From the NCBI GenBank assembly GCA_002794775.1, contig NBAY01000007.1:744001-808000 (forward strand): a DNA stretch of 64,000 nucleotides, in the 5' to 3' direction. Source of the DNA: Porodaedalea pini. Lineage: Eukaryota > Basidiomycota > Agaricomycetes > Hymenochaetales > Hymenochaetaceae. Position numbers and translations under genes: made by a program. The stretch's first letter is position 1. Each line of letters starts with the position of its first letter. Under the pieces are notes generated by a model. It saw only the letters and a program-made list of their open reading frames with translations, did no database searches and was not told where the DNA came from. This document shows, piece by piece, positions 13,105 to 24,877 of this stretch.

Positions 13105-15622
13105 TTAGCCCTGCGACCAAGATGCCATAGGAGCTTGCGTAAATGTCTCTTTAACAGGAGAGGTGTTAGGAGGGTTGAAGGGTGGATAAGATATTCGTGG
13201 GGTAGCATAAGTGAAGTCTCTGGAGGACCCAGATAACGATGACTGGGTCATCGAGGGCGTCGACCCGTTTACCGTGGATGCGCTGCCAAGTTTGAGTAAG
13301 CAATCAGTTATGTGTTGAACATCATGTATGCTGAAGGCACTCACGGCGTCTCTGCGTTGTTGGTAATGTCCCGATCGTCAATCGATGCCTTCAGAAAACC
13401 CGCCTGGTGCAGAAAGTCCCATACACGACTTGTCTTGTTGACGTCGATTTTGAGCAGCTCTCGCGCTTCGCGCCGACGGAGCTGTCCGCCGCGGCGTGCG
13501 TACTCGCGGACGAGTGTCTCCTTCATCGCAAGATAAGGCTTCGGCATGATGCGAAGCGTAGAACAGAGCATTTGTTCCGCAGGCGTGAGGAGATGCAGTG
13601 AAGGACTATTAGCAAGGTTGAGCGGTGCAGCTAGAGACGAGCGAATCAAATTGAGAACTGGGTAAGAGTTAAATAGTGGCTGTGACGTACGTTGCCTGCG
13701 GACAAATGATGTAGTTGCGCCTGAACCTGGTGCACTCGAGCGAATGGGTGCTTCAATCTCCTTCGCTCCCTCGGACTCCTGGTAGGACGCTACGCTGCCT
13801 TGTCGCCTAGGATCCGGACCAGCAGAACCACGATTGCTGCCGACGCGCAGCTGCAAGCGCTCATAAGAGTTTGCGGCGAAGTTGGCTTTCGCCTGAGCCT
13901 GCAAATTGATGAGAGCTGTCCAAATGTTGACGAAGGCAAGGAGCATACTCGTTTTTGGACATCCATATCATAACGCTCGATATCGGTGGCCGTCCTGAGG
14001 CCCATTCTCCGATAGTGTTGTAATTCCTGTATTCTTTTGCGAAGAATGGACTCCCCTGCAAAGCAAACATGAGGAATAAAAGATGCTATGGAATATCGAG
14101 AAGCTCACAGATTATTCCATCGACAAAGGCGTCATAATCATCTGCAGTCTGAAGCTTCGCGAGAGGCTTGAGACGCTGAGCTATGTCTTTCTCCTCCTTT
14201 GGTCGTTTCTTCTCTAAAAGCTGCATCTGTTGTCTTGATGAATACCAGTGTAGCGTATTTCATGAAAAATAGGCTTACCTTCTTGTACTCGAGCAAGCCA
14301 CGATCGAACATGACGGCTTTGTTCTCAAGGCGCTTTTCAATGCGGTGATTATACATTCCCAGAAGCGAAAGCTTGAAGTTGACAGAGTCACGTGTCTCGT
14401 AAGGTGGTGGCAAGACGGGCTCCTCTGTTTCCCCTCCCTCCCCTTGACCATCCTTTATGTCCTTCCCATTCTTTGCCTCTTCTTTCGTCAGCTTCTCCCT
14501 GCGCACTTCTGCGTGTCCGTTCGCAATGTCATACCCATTGATAAGAGACGTCATGACGTCCATACTGTCCGTACTCTGCTCCCTCCCGTCAACTCCAATA
14601 AGTCCCTTCCCTCTTTCCCTCCCCTTCTGCCTCTCCTCATCAAGCTTCGCACGAGCAACGACGTCGACATCCGCATTGTCAATGGGCATCTCATCACCGC
14701 CAAACTCGCGCACGATGCCAAATTCGAGGTCCTTTATAAGGTCTTCTGCATCATTGTCGAGCTCGTGCTCGAATTCGAGTCGTCCGGGAAGGAACGTCGC
14801 TACGTCGTGTACGCCCGGAGCGGACGTCGGGGCGGGAACTGGCTTGGAGTTTGCCACCGCAGCAGTCATGGATGATATTCGCCTGCGCTTACGCTCATGA
14901 AAGACAGATGGCTCGACATCGAAAGACAGATCCATTCTCTGTTCAAGCATGAGGCTCGAAGGACCATATGGATGAGTGCGGGACGTACTGGAAGGGGCCA
15001 ATTTTGAGAATTGATGTAAACATTGCGGTAATGTTCCTCGACTTCCTCCTTTGTACGAGTGCCAACGTGTTTTGATATCTCCTGCCAATTTCCGAGGCCT
15101 TGTAAGGCGATGCCCTCGATAAGCAGAAGCTCCCTGGACAAGTACCCATTAAGAAACGAAACGCTTCTAATGGATTGGGACACTTACTCGTCTGCTCCCC
15201 AGTCTTCCGCAAAAATAGGATATGAGTGCAATTCCTATAAGAGAAAAGATTTACAAATGCTTCTTGGCTCCTAACTGCGCTACTCACCACTACTCGGTAC
15301 GCATGTCCCCTCTTATGCGACTTGAATTCCTTGCCTGCACAGAAGCAAGATGGACAGATGTCGATGCCATCGTCAGCCTCACACACTGGGTCGGCACACT
15401 TGATGCGTATCGAATGCGTCAAGTCGCGTGAGCACGAATCACAGTGAATTTGGAGACCAGGCTCGCTGACCGCTGCAAATCACCAAATTTACGTAAGCGA
15501 ATAACTCAAAAGAATACGAAACGCCTAGTATTGCATCTATGCAAAAGCAACATGATGAAGAGCAAAGACTCACCTTGGATTTCGTCTGGCAGCAACGTCC
15601 GCTTGCGCTGCGTGATTGTCAT
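13105..15622 (-). CDS. ADA2: SAGA transcriptional adaptor Ada2
   Basis: Exons on the minus strand are 15622-15574, 15472-15288, 15234-15188, 15133-14989, 14938-14279, 14226-14109, 14055-13949, 13898-13691, 13630-13345 and 13282-13105, giving 660 aa. Order of domains: a ZZ zinc finger (about 24-75; HCDSCSRD, CADPVCEADDGIDICPSC), a SANT/Myb domain (about 88-135; DWGADEELLLIEGIALQG then EVEEHYRNVYI), a charged middle with a run beginning about residue 300, and a C-terminal SWIRM domain (about 515-600; SPSLHLLTPAEQ, REARELLKIDVNKTSRVWDF). Ada2 links the Gcn5 acetyltransferase to SAGA. The stop codon lies only 77 bp from the stop of the convergent PLP-enzyme gene, so the 3' UTRs probably overlap. 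The intron at 13631-13690 could also be read as a 33-nt in-frame intron or as coding; the 60-nt version is preferred. Confidence 0.93.
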
Positions 15623-16126
15623 CGCCCGCCACGTCCACGCTTTGACTTTGAGCTCAGGAGCCGCCAAAGGTCCGCCTCTTCCCACGTGATTTCTAAGACA
15701 CCTGCGTACACCGCGCCGCCCGCCTTCCTGCGCCGTCGAGTTTAGAAATCAGTGTATTCGAGGAAAACTCGTCACCGAGGCCGTCGTCGTCGCTGAGTTC
15801 CCACGGCTAAAACAGCTGCTTCAACCTCTCAAAGGCGTCGGAGTTAGGTGCAAAGTGACCGCCAATGGAAGAGAATTATGCTGAACCGTGAGTTGTGCCG
15901 GTTGAGGCTGCGCTTCAGTTGTCGCTGTCGAGCGTTGGTGTCGTCGGGATCGTGGCCAACGACGTCGACGTGATCATGACCCTTTTCAGAATTCGCACAT
16001 GTTTACGTAACGGTGGCGCGCCTCACTTTAACTGTCTCTCTCTTGCAGTCTCGTAGAACTCAACGTACTCTTCAGATCCAAATATAATGATCGCCGATGC
16101 ATAACGTATTGGAAACCTAGTATTTG

Positions 16127-16715
16127 CTATGAACGCCTCCTCTGCTTGAGTTCTTTCTCCCAGTCCCGAAGAGTTCTCTCGAAGCCGACATTGGGTTTGA
16201 CGCATAGACGCTTACTCTTCACAACTCCAAGTGCCTCGTCGTAACCCATCCCCTTCTCCCACATGAGGTACGCAACGATGATGGCTGCACTGCGCGAGAT
16301 TCCCTTGACATTTAGAGGACCATGCTCATCAATATACAGATACGGGTTTATAGGCGCATAGCCAACCCACCTGCTGACAGTGCACGAGAACATTGTCGCC
16401 CTTCTCGAGATTCTCAGCGATGTAGCTGCAAGCACCTTCGAGATAAGGTTTCAAGTCTGCCATGGTACTGTCCTCAATGGATATCTTGTATGTGCCCCGG
16501 CCGTCCGAGGGTGGCACGCTCATCATAGAATTGCCAAGCACCGCGACGATCTGGCGTATCCGGTACTCGTTCAAGAGATCCCGGTCGACGCTCGCAAACC
16601 ACGAGCCGATGAAGAGAGCACCCATCCGAGTACGATCATCCGCAGGCAGGACCTCGTTTATGGGTGTACACATTGCCGCCCACGCTTCGGGTGTCATGTC
16701 TTCGCGACGAATCAT
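16127..16715 (-). CDS. atypical dual-specificity protein phosphatase
   Basis: Two exons on the minus strand (16715-16371 and 16303-16127) give 173 aa. The catalytic P-loop is assembled across the intron: VLVHCQQ from exon 1 and GISRSAA from exon 2, making H-C-Q-Q-G-I-S-R with the nucleophile at C113 and the arginine at R119. This is the HCx5R signature of tyrosine and dual-specificity phosphatases, followed by the usual AIIVAYLMW helix. The length is that of a stand-alone catalytic domain. An ATG five bases upstream is out of frame and followed at once by a stop. The substrate is unknown. The position of the intron inside the active-site loop is notable but compatible with a normal gene. Confidence 0.9.
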
Positions 16716-19110
16716 GTTCGCATGGATGTCCCCGTGTCGTCCGGCGTGCGTTGTCGCTCGTCAGCGTCCAGGTTGAAAGTTACAAGATGAAGAGAGTACT
16801 AGTATGATTGTTGAGTGGCACCTTGCTCACCTGCGCGGGCGGTATATAGTGTGAGGAGCGGAAAGCGGGGCAGTGGAGCGACTGGGGCCTCGGCCTCCTC
16901 TGTCGGTCCTGCACAGAGTTCACGCGACCCCAAGGCTTAGCAGTCAAACTTCCATAAACGCCCGTCTCTGGGAGTCTTTTTGCCGCCCTTTGCTCTGCAT
17001 GAATAGCGTTTTGTTTTCCCGCGGAGTGAGGGTTATTTGCGTTGTGTCCCTGCGGTGAGTGTATAGAGATAATAATATTGGTGAGGTACTACCGGATAGT
17101 CTTCCTTTAATGGCCAACGAAATCTCTCCTTTGTGATGGCTGAATACCGATAGAATACTCGTCTATCGTAGACGTCTGTGTAAGAAATCGCCACTAGTAC
17201 TCGTTTTCTTGCGAGATATTTGTCCGGTCGCAGACTTAATAAACTTTACGATCAACTGCCGTAATGATGTTCGACATTGCTAAATTAGGAATTCCCTCTT
17301 TTGGAATGCAATGCCTTCTCCAAGTTTTCCCTGGACGACGTCTGCCTAAAAGCGAAACTCCGTGCAGAATAAGAGAACGGGCGTTATTACGACTCAAATA
17401 CTTACAGCAAGATCAAACACGTTGGGTCAATGTGGAGGTTTGACGATCTTCGACTTCGGCTGGCTCCGCAGGTTGAGCTCGTCCTCCGGGCCAGTCATAG
17501 AAGTTTCAATATTGATGACTGGATCGCAAGAACGGCACAGTAAGTAAGTCTTTATGATCACTTATGCTCTTCTGATATCTTTTTATTTGAAATCAAATTA
17601 ACGGCGTCTGCGAAATAATTAGCAACTCTCACAAACCTTCGAACGAAGGGATGCGGAAAGATTATGACTGACTAATGGAAGCTTCTGCACAGGCTGCATA
17701 TCTTGGAGGTCATCGTCAATCATATGAGCTCTTTAAACGACGATGGTAGTAAGTTCTCTCGCTTTCCGACGTACGAATGCCAAGGAACTCATTCAACTAT
17801 AAAGCAGAAGATGAAATACCACCTACCGTAGAGATAGAGAAGTGCGGTGAAGCTGGAGAATGGTTTTACTAATGCACAATACTTCTAATACAAAACATCC
17901 ACAGCTTCGTTCCAGATATTTCGGATATATTTTGGATTTAAAATAAAGCAAGTGAGCACACGATCGTTATCTTTAAAGTAGCCCTTCTCATTGACGAGGA
18001 CAGCCCAGAGCAGCTTGAGGAAAAAGTTCTGTCTGGCCAACAATTAAATTTATAGGGTCCTTGATCTATTCAGGGGGAACTTTGTGAGATTCACTACCTG
18101 TTCCAGACGTAATGAGTATCATCTAAATAAAATTTACAGAAGACAAGAGACAACTTATCGCATCGACCTCGCATACAGCCACGGTAGACTATAAGTTTCA
18201 GCTGTACGCCGAAGAAGGAAGAGAGCTCAGAATGTGAGAATTATAATGATGTTTCAGAACAGACAGGTATTTTAGATAGATCTAAAGTCTGACAGACTGC
18301 GTCAGCTTCGAGTCAAGCAGCTCCGTTGTTACGACAACCTTTATTTCCTGACTTGCCATTTTATACTGCAAGACAAGTGAAGTTCACTGGCGGCATTGAG
18401 AGCACAACCCAAGCTGGACCATAAGAGAAACTAAGCAAAAGTTAGCGGGTGTTCATACAGGTGGTTGTAAGAAGTGACAGTGATCAGCATGTGATCTGCA
18501 GTGATTTGCATAGAAAATTGCACTCTTTTCTGCCTCTCAAAAACTTGCACAATGCAGTTGAAGATAAAACAAGTTTTCAGATACTTTTAATCAGACTCTC
18601 TGCTCATGCTGCACAAGGTTATATATTTTTATTTGCAAAACTTGAGCACTACAAGCCCACTTTCCTGTTTTGGTCACTTTGTGCCGATCACCATCACTTC
18701 TTTCAACCACCTGGATGTTACACATCCATCCTAATAAGGAAAATTGTTCACACACGACAAAAGCCAAGGTTCATTTTTAGTCCCTGGGGCCTGTACTCAT
18801 TACTGAGCCCAAGTTCATATGCACACCCAAGACAATGTGACGAATAAATAAAACGAATGACGCTGAACTCCTTGGAGAGCGACATAAAAAAGAACATTGG
18901 TATGGAGGATGGGCGTTGAAGTCTATTAAAGTGTGAATTCTGGGTAACGTGAGGTTACCATACGCGACGCGTTTAGGCTCAGCTCTACGCCTGACAGCCA
19001 GTGCCATACCGCAAGACGCGCTCGAAACCTCTCAGGCCGTGGCGACGTATTTACCGAAAGCCAAGATCAATCAGGCATTCTCACAACACGCGTACGTGTG
19101 AGTTGTCATC
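16716..19110. other. intergenic region without recognised genes
   Basis: About 2.4 kb between the divergent phosphatase and CLIP genes. A TATATA at about 16846-16852 could serve the phosphatase. The longest frame (18449-18847, +) encodes 132 residues with no recognisable domain and is probably chance. No repeat or RNA gene was found. Confidence 0.45.
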
Positions 19111-22100
19111 ATGTCGCCTTCAGGGAATACGCGAACCTCTGGCATTCCGACCCCTGGCAAACCAGCTACTGGGAGGTTACGCTCCTATTCGTCTTCAGCC
19201 TCTACCCATGAGCCCCTGCCCGTAGATTTTGAAGCGTCGAACAGGGCATTCGCGGATGCTATCAAAGCGAATGATCCTGCTCGACACTCCGGTCGGTCCG
19301 TTTCTGCGAACAACGCTGGCCAGAGGCCGTCATCTGTTGCCTCCAACTCGCGCCCAAAGACACCTAGTGGCCCTTTCAATAGGAATTCTCATCGACGATC
19401 GGAGAGTCGACAGTCGGACATTATTTCGCGTACTCAGGATGACTTTACCGTCGGTGACAATGTTCGAATCGAAAGCTTAGGCTTCGAGGGCACTCTGCGC
19501 TACATCGGAGAAATTGCAGGAAAGCCCGGAGAATGGGCTGGCGTGGAACTGAGCGGAGGGTTTACAGGTTTAGGTAAAAACAATGGCTCAGTCGGAAAGT
19601 GAGTAAAAATTCTGAAATATGTGTTCGAGGGGCTCATTAACCGCAGTGTTCGTTACTTCTCGTGTCCGGAAAAGTGTGGAGTTTTTATCGCATATAACAA
19701 ACTATCACCACCCACCGTGCTACCCAGGTCTCGCTCGAGGCCTTCATCCGTAGCTTCATCAAGAGCTTCCCTTACCGGTCGGATAACTCCTTCGTATACA
19801 GGTCGATCTACATCTTCGCTACATAACGGCCGCGTCACCCCTTCGCTACCTGCTGGTAGCGATCGCGTTACACCTGCTAAGAGTAATGGTCGAATAACGC
19901 CTTCCTCTAGCATTGAATTCTCGTCATCTATGGCACGCGCGGCTAAGAAACCAACTTTCCATGCACCTCCCTCGTTGGCCAACACACCATCGGCATCTGC
20001 TATGAGCAAGATTACCGCAGGGAGTCGAGCTAGCAAGTACGTCGGCATGACCGCTCAGCAACTTTCAGCTCGATCACAGAAGACGATGGTCCCCAGTAGT
20101 CCATCTCGGACAAACCTTGGTCTTGGAAGCCCAACGCGCCTTCGAGGCCCTCCAAGCCCGTCTCGCTCCGAATCAAGGAATTCATCGGGCGGCACACCAA
20201 AACCAAATACGCGTCTTAGCCTCGGAACGCCGAGAGGCTTCGGCTCGGGGAGGCCATCACTCACGACGCCGAAAGCTCGCATTCCATCTGCCGTCGCTAT
20301 GCCTCCCCCGCCTTCGCCACCTAATGCCGGTGGTGGCCTAGGTCGGAGTATCTCCCTTAACGACAAGCCTGCGACGCCGACGTTCAGCACTACCAGCAAT
20401 GAAACGGCGGTAGATGACGATGGAATCGAAAGTCTCGCTAGCATACAGAACAACAGCAGGGCGTTGAAGGATAAGATCCAAAGTTTACTATCGAGCAATT
20501 CGCACCGTGCGGAGTCCCCTTCGCAGCCATCTCCCGCTGATGTTTTCCAAGAAGATCCCGTCTTCAGGACTCCCAATTCGGACATATCGCTCCGGCTGAT
20601 GCAGGACCGCGTGGATAGCCTTGAGCGGGAAAACTCGCGGCTGAAGACAGATCTAGAGGAGACTCGATCTTCTGCCGCGAAGATGGGCGAGATTGATGCA
20701 CTTGTAGTTGAACGCGAGCAGGCCTTGAATAGGTTGCAGCAACTTGAGTCTCAGTTGAAATTGTCCGAACGGACTATCGATGAACGCAACTCTAAGATAG
20801 AGTCGTTAGAGCGATCTGTACAAGCGTCATCTGCTGCCTTACAAGCCTTACGAGCAGAAGGTGACGGCCGTGTAAAGGACCTGCAGACCAAGCTCGATGA
20901 TTCCCAATCGCTTATCTCCAGTCTCAAAGACGCAATCGAGGTAAAATCGAACGAGGCGGGTCAGAACGAAGGCGTTATTCAGGCAAAAGATGCAGAGATC
21001 GGCCTATTGGAGGCGCGCGTCAATAAAGCTACCTCCGATCTGGACGATGTTCGTCGGGATCTTTCAGGGCAGATTGACGAGTTGCGTCATGCCGGCCAGG
21101 AGACCATTGCTCTTTACGAAGAAAGACTTGGTGCGGCTGAATCGAAGCGCTACCAGCTGGAAGACCTCGTTGGTCGGCTGGAGGAGCAACTGAAGAGGCG
21201 TGGCAGTCTAACGAGGAGTAAAGATGGAGTTGACCAGAATTCTGCAGAGGCGACGAGGATCGACAATGAGGCATTGCGCGACCAGGTCGTGCATCTTCAA
21301 AGCAGGATCGCTAACCTTGAGGACATACTCGAAGAGACTCGCGGCAATATCGAAAAAGAAGAGTCTGCAGCTCGTACTCGACTTCAGCGCCACAAGGAAA
21401 ATGAAGCGTCCTTGCGTGCTGAACTTACGGAAGCGAGAAGCGAGATTGAAAGGTTGTCCAAGAGCGAGTCCTTCGCGCGAGGTAAGGCCGAGGAAGCCGA
21501 GGAAGCCCTAAGAGAAAATACCTTTACGCTTGAAAATGCACAGGCGGAGATCGAAGGGCTGAGAGCAGAGATCGCTGTAAGTAAATCTAGCAATGATACG
21601 CTTGAAATTTCTGGAACAGATCACTGACACTGTACGCAAAGGGATTGGAAAGTCTTCAGGCTCGAAATTCAACAGAAAAGACGAGGACGGAAGAATCTTC
21701 TCGCATGGTGTCAATCGAGCGGGAACGACACCAGGAAGAACTAGCTCAGCTCAAAGATCTACTTGAGGCTGCGCGGGTCGCTCGAAAAGAGGCCGTGCGG
21801 GATTTAGACGCTGCTAAACAAGATGCCCTAAATACATCAAACTCGATGTCGAGTCTCCGACAAGCGGTCGAGAATCTCGGCTCTGAGAAAGCGGAGGTAT
21901 GTTTCTCATCACAAAGACTTGCTGTGTTGGTATACTGAAGGCATCTATGAAGCTGGAGCATACTCGGACTGAACTAGCCACCAAACTCGAGCGGGAGCAG
22001 TCGGTCGCTGCAGAGCTTCGCCGGGTTTTGGACGATAAGACGTCTGAGCTCGAGTCCTCTCGTAAGACGCTCAACCGAGATCGACCGATCAACGTCGGCT

Positions 22101-23309
22101 TGCACGACGTGTCAACCTCTTCGACCCCGTCAAAGCAGGATTCGAGCGGCTATCGGGAGGAGATCAAAGGTCTGAAGTAAGTCAGCTTTGGCTGAATCTT
22201 AGGAAAAGCCTCGCTGATCTCATTCCATTAAGGCATATTGTGCAAGAACTTCAAAAGGAGATCTCGACGCTCTCTGCGAGGAATAAGATGCTCGAATCTG
22301 AGAACAAGATGCTCATCAAGGAGACGGACTCCCTTCGTCAGGTATACTCTCAATCTTTTGGCATGGATTTCTCTACTCAGCCGTCCCTCAGGAACTCAAG
22401 ATATTGGAAGAGAATGTGGAGCAGGACTTACTTGACGAAGAGCGGGCCCTTTCTTCCGAGGAGGTCAGCCTCCGACGAACGGCGATGCTCAGCTGAAAGC
22501 AAGGAATAACGTATGTCTTGCTAACTGCTGATATACATCGGTACACAGCTCAAAACATTATTACAGGTCGAGATCGAACGTTTGCGGAAGCAGCTGGCTG
22601 AAACCGAGAAGAAAAGTACTCGGACAATTCACGAGGTTAGTAAGCCAATCGAGGACCGGCTCCACAATGCTGACCTTGTTTCTTCCGTCAGCTCAACAAG
22701 GAAGTGAATGAGCTGGAAAGTCTCATCGAAGCAAAGGTGCGTAAATCACATTCCTTCGGCTGCATTTTACTCATGGTCTATATGGCGTGCGACTTCAGAT
22801 CTATCGCGAGGTATGTTGGTTATATGCACAGGTAGGTGTATTGCACGTTCGCTTACGTTCATGTCCAGGATGAGTTGGAACGCGAGATAGAGCGATTGAG
22901 GCAGAAGTCGTCAAAGAGACCCTCCAAGTCCAGCATCGAGCTGCCCGTCGCAGAGCCGCGGCATCACCATTCGTCGACGAGCAGCACGGGCACCATCAAC
23001 GGTTCCGAGGCTGGCGTATCCGTAGTGAGCCCAACATCTTCTGCAGCGTCGGCGTCTGGCGCGCGCTCGGATCGAGCGTCGGGTGTGCCGGTACAGGAGA
23101 GCGAGGTGTGCGAGATCTGCGAGCAGCCGGGCCATGATATCTTCACGTGCCCGTTGCTTAAGGATGGCTCCGAGGCCCCGCCTTCGGGCTCTGGCGCGAT
23201 GGGCGAGCGGAGGGGCTCGAAGCCTGTGGAGACGGACTTGTTTTGTGAAGATTGTGAAGGACATGGGCACCTGGCGGCGGATTGTCCGTACTCCTCAGAC
23301 GTCTTTTGA
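19111..23309 (+). CDS. CLIP-170-like CAP-Gly microtubule plus-end protein
   Basis: Exons 19111-19598, 19647-21576, 21642-21896, 21941-22176, 22233-22341, 22392-22463, 22567-22635, 22692-22736, 22799-22810 and 22869-23309 give 1218 aa. A Ser-rich start is followed by one CAP-Gly domain (about 110-185; VGDNVRIESLGFEGTLRYIG, EWAGVELS, KNNGSV then VRYFSC). A Ser/Pro-rich basic region (about 190-480) leads to a long coiled coil (about 490-1080), with GLKHIVQELQKE and the KIYREDELEREIERL motif. Two CCHC zinc knuckles end the protein (CEICEQPGHDIFTCP and CEDCEGHGHLAADCP). This is the CLIP-170/Tip1 architecture: tubulin-binding head, coiled-coil dimer, and knuckles that bind dynactin-type partners. 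Exon 9 has only 12 nt (I-Y-R-E). The junction between exons 6 and 7 is uncertain: a 103-nt intron keeps frame, but the sequence 22469-22509 inside it also looks coding in another frame. Confidence 0.92.
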
Positions 23310-23777
23310 ACCGATGATCCCGCAACGAGACGCATTCCCGATGACTAGTGTTCGATCCACTCCATTTATAACGCTTCACTACCACTACTACTTTTCTTTA
23401 CGATGTGTATGTCTCGTCAAAAGAACGCGCACCTTCTTTTTCCTTCCTGTTTCCCATTCCATTCAAGTTTTCTTCTGTAGTCTATCGTTTGCTCCGCTCC
23501 TGCTACTGTTGTTTGGACGATACCCATTCGTTATTACTCGGAGATGTACTTTCCGCCTTATTACATTCGTTCGTCAATCGATTGAAATTTGTTGTTACAT
23601 CCAATGTGAGTCATCACTTTACAAACATGTACAAGAGACCGAATAAAGAAATACAACACGTGGAGGGAATATAAATAATAGGGTCTGTACTACTCGAATA
23701 AATCTATAGGATATCGTGAAGAGGGGACCGTAATCAAAACAAAGGGAGAGCGGGGTATGGCGAAGTCGCAGAAAGCA
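23310..23777. other. 3' intergenic region
   Basis: About 470 bp between two convergent genes. It is rich in T and C after the CLIP stop codon, as expected of a 3' UTR, and contains an AATAAA-like element near 23642. Nothing else is seen. Confidence 0.4.
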
Positions 23778-24286
23778 TCATCGATTCCATTTGACAAAGC
23801 GCCTGAGGACGCGTTGGCAGCGGGCGTAGATGCCGTTGTCGTAGTGCTTGCGGTTGCAGACGACATAGACGGGCTTCGAGGAGGCGCCGTGCTTCCCGCT
23901 TGTCATGTGGCGGTGGACATGCTGCGGTTTCTGCGCCGAACGGTGGTGATCTACGAGGGGCAAGGAGAAGGAGAGGTGAGGTGAGGACGTCAAGTGCACG
24001 AAAGAGAGATTGGCTGCTCACGCGGAGTCGAAAGCAGGATACGGCCAGCAGTCGCCTTTGCATGCGCCCTCGGGCTCGAGTTGCCCGACTTTGGGCTCGA
24101 GCGCGGGTGCTGCGCGCGCTGGTGGGACCGCTGGGGCTGCGGTGACGCCTTGCCGACGGGCTTCTTGACCGCCGAGGACGGCTTGTGCTGTGGACGCGGG
24201 CCTGCCATCTTTGGGCGGGCCGGTGCGCTGGCAGACGGCTTCGGCTGTATGCGTGTGGGACGCGATGCACCGGGTGCGGCTGGCAT
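23778..24286 (-). CDS. small basic protein of unknown function
   Basis: Exon 24286-24022 and exon 23950-23778 on the minus strand give 145 aa. The intron (24021-23951) has GTGAGC and a TCGTAG acceptor and keeps the frame. The first half is rich in Pro, Ser, Lys and Arg and looks disordered. The second half is compact and looks conserved in style: KPQHVHRHMTSGKHG, then KPVYVVCNRKHYDNGIYARC, then a basic end RVLRRFVKWNR. I do not recognise the family. GC content is high and all three frames are open over part of exon 1, so the choice rests on the splice fit and the ordered C-terminal half. It could be a nuclear or ribosome-associated basic protein, but that is a guess. Confidence 0.6.
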
Positions 24287-24877
24287 GGGCGATGATGGCG
24301 GAGCGAAAGAGAGCGGGAAAAGGGAATAAAGCTGTTCGCCTGGAAAGCTGGAGAAGATGGAAGGAGTGGAGCATAGGTAATCGTTTATATACGTACGACG
24401 CGTGGGTTAGGCGTGACCTCCGATTCACGCAGCCCACGCGTCTTCAACGCGTCTCCCACTCTGCGCGCTCGTCGTCCACGACACCCGACTACTGCGCATC
24501 TGCCTTGCGGCATCATCGACCGAGGCTATCCCCTCCGCTTGTCGATCAGGCTATTGACCTTCTCGGCTTTTCCACTTTGGTCGATGTCGCCGACGCGGCG
24601 AACATCAATATTACTCCCTACGGTTCTCCGTGATCACGCACCCCTGCTAGCGGCCAAGCTTGCTCGTTCTCACAGAATGTTCAACTCGCGATCTCTGTTC
24701 TCTGTTCTGTTCTTTCCGTCAAGCAAACCGGCGCTTTTGGCTCACCGTCTTACGCGGCCGACGTCCACCTCGTCGCACGGCTCGCACAGCGTCCTATCTC
24801 CTCCAACGGATGCCCTCTTCGCATGCTTGACTTGCGTGTCATAAAACAGTTATAGTCGTTCGCTCTTTTGGTCCTCG
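24287..24877. other. divergent promoter region
   Basis: About 590 bp between the start codons of two divergent genes, the small basic protein (-) and the surface protein (+). It presumably holds both promoters. No gene is supported. Confidence 0.4.

Noticed and set aside
13658..13690. 33-nt GT-AG intron in ADA2
   Set aside because: Too short for efficient splicing and a multiple of three; the 60-nt intron ending at 13631 has a normal length and joins sensible sequence.
14345..14900. Two plus-strand frames of about 150-180 codons inside ADA2
   Set aside because: Antisense shadows of a charged coding region with conserved ADA2 splicing on the other strand.
18449..18847. 132-residue open frame on the plus strand
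   Set aside because: No domain, atypical composition, no start context or splice partner; likely chance in AT-richer DNA.
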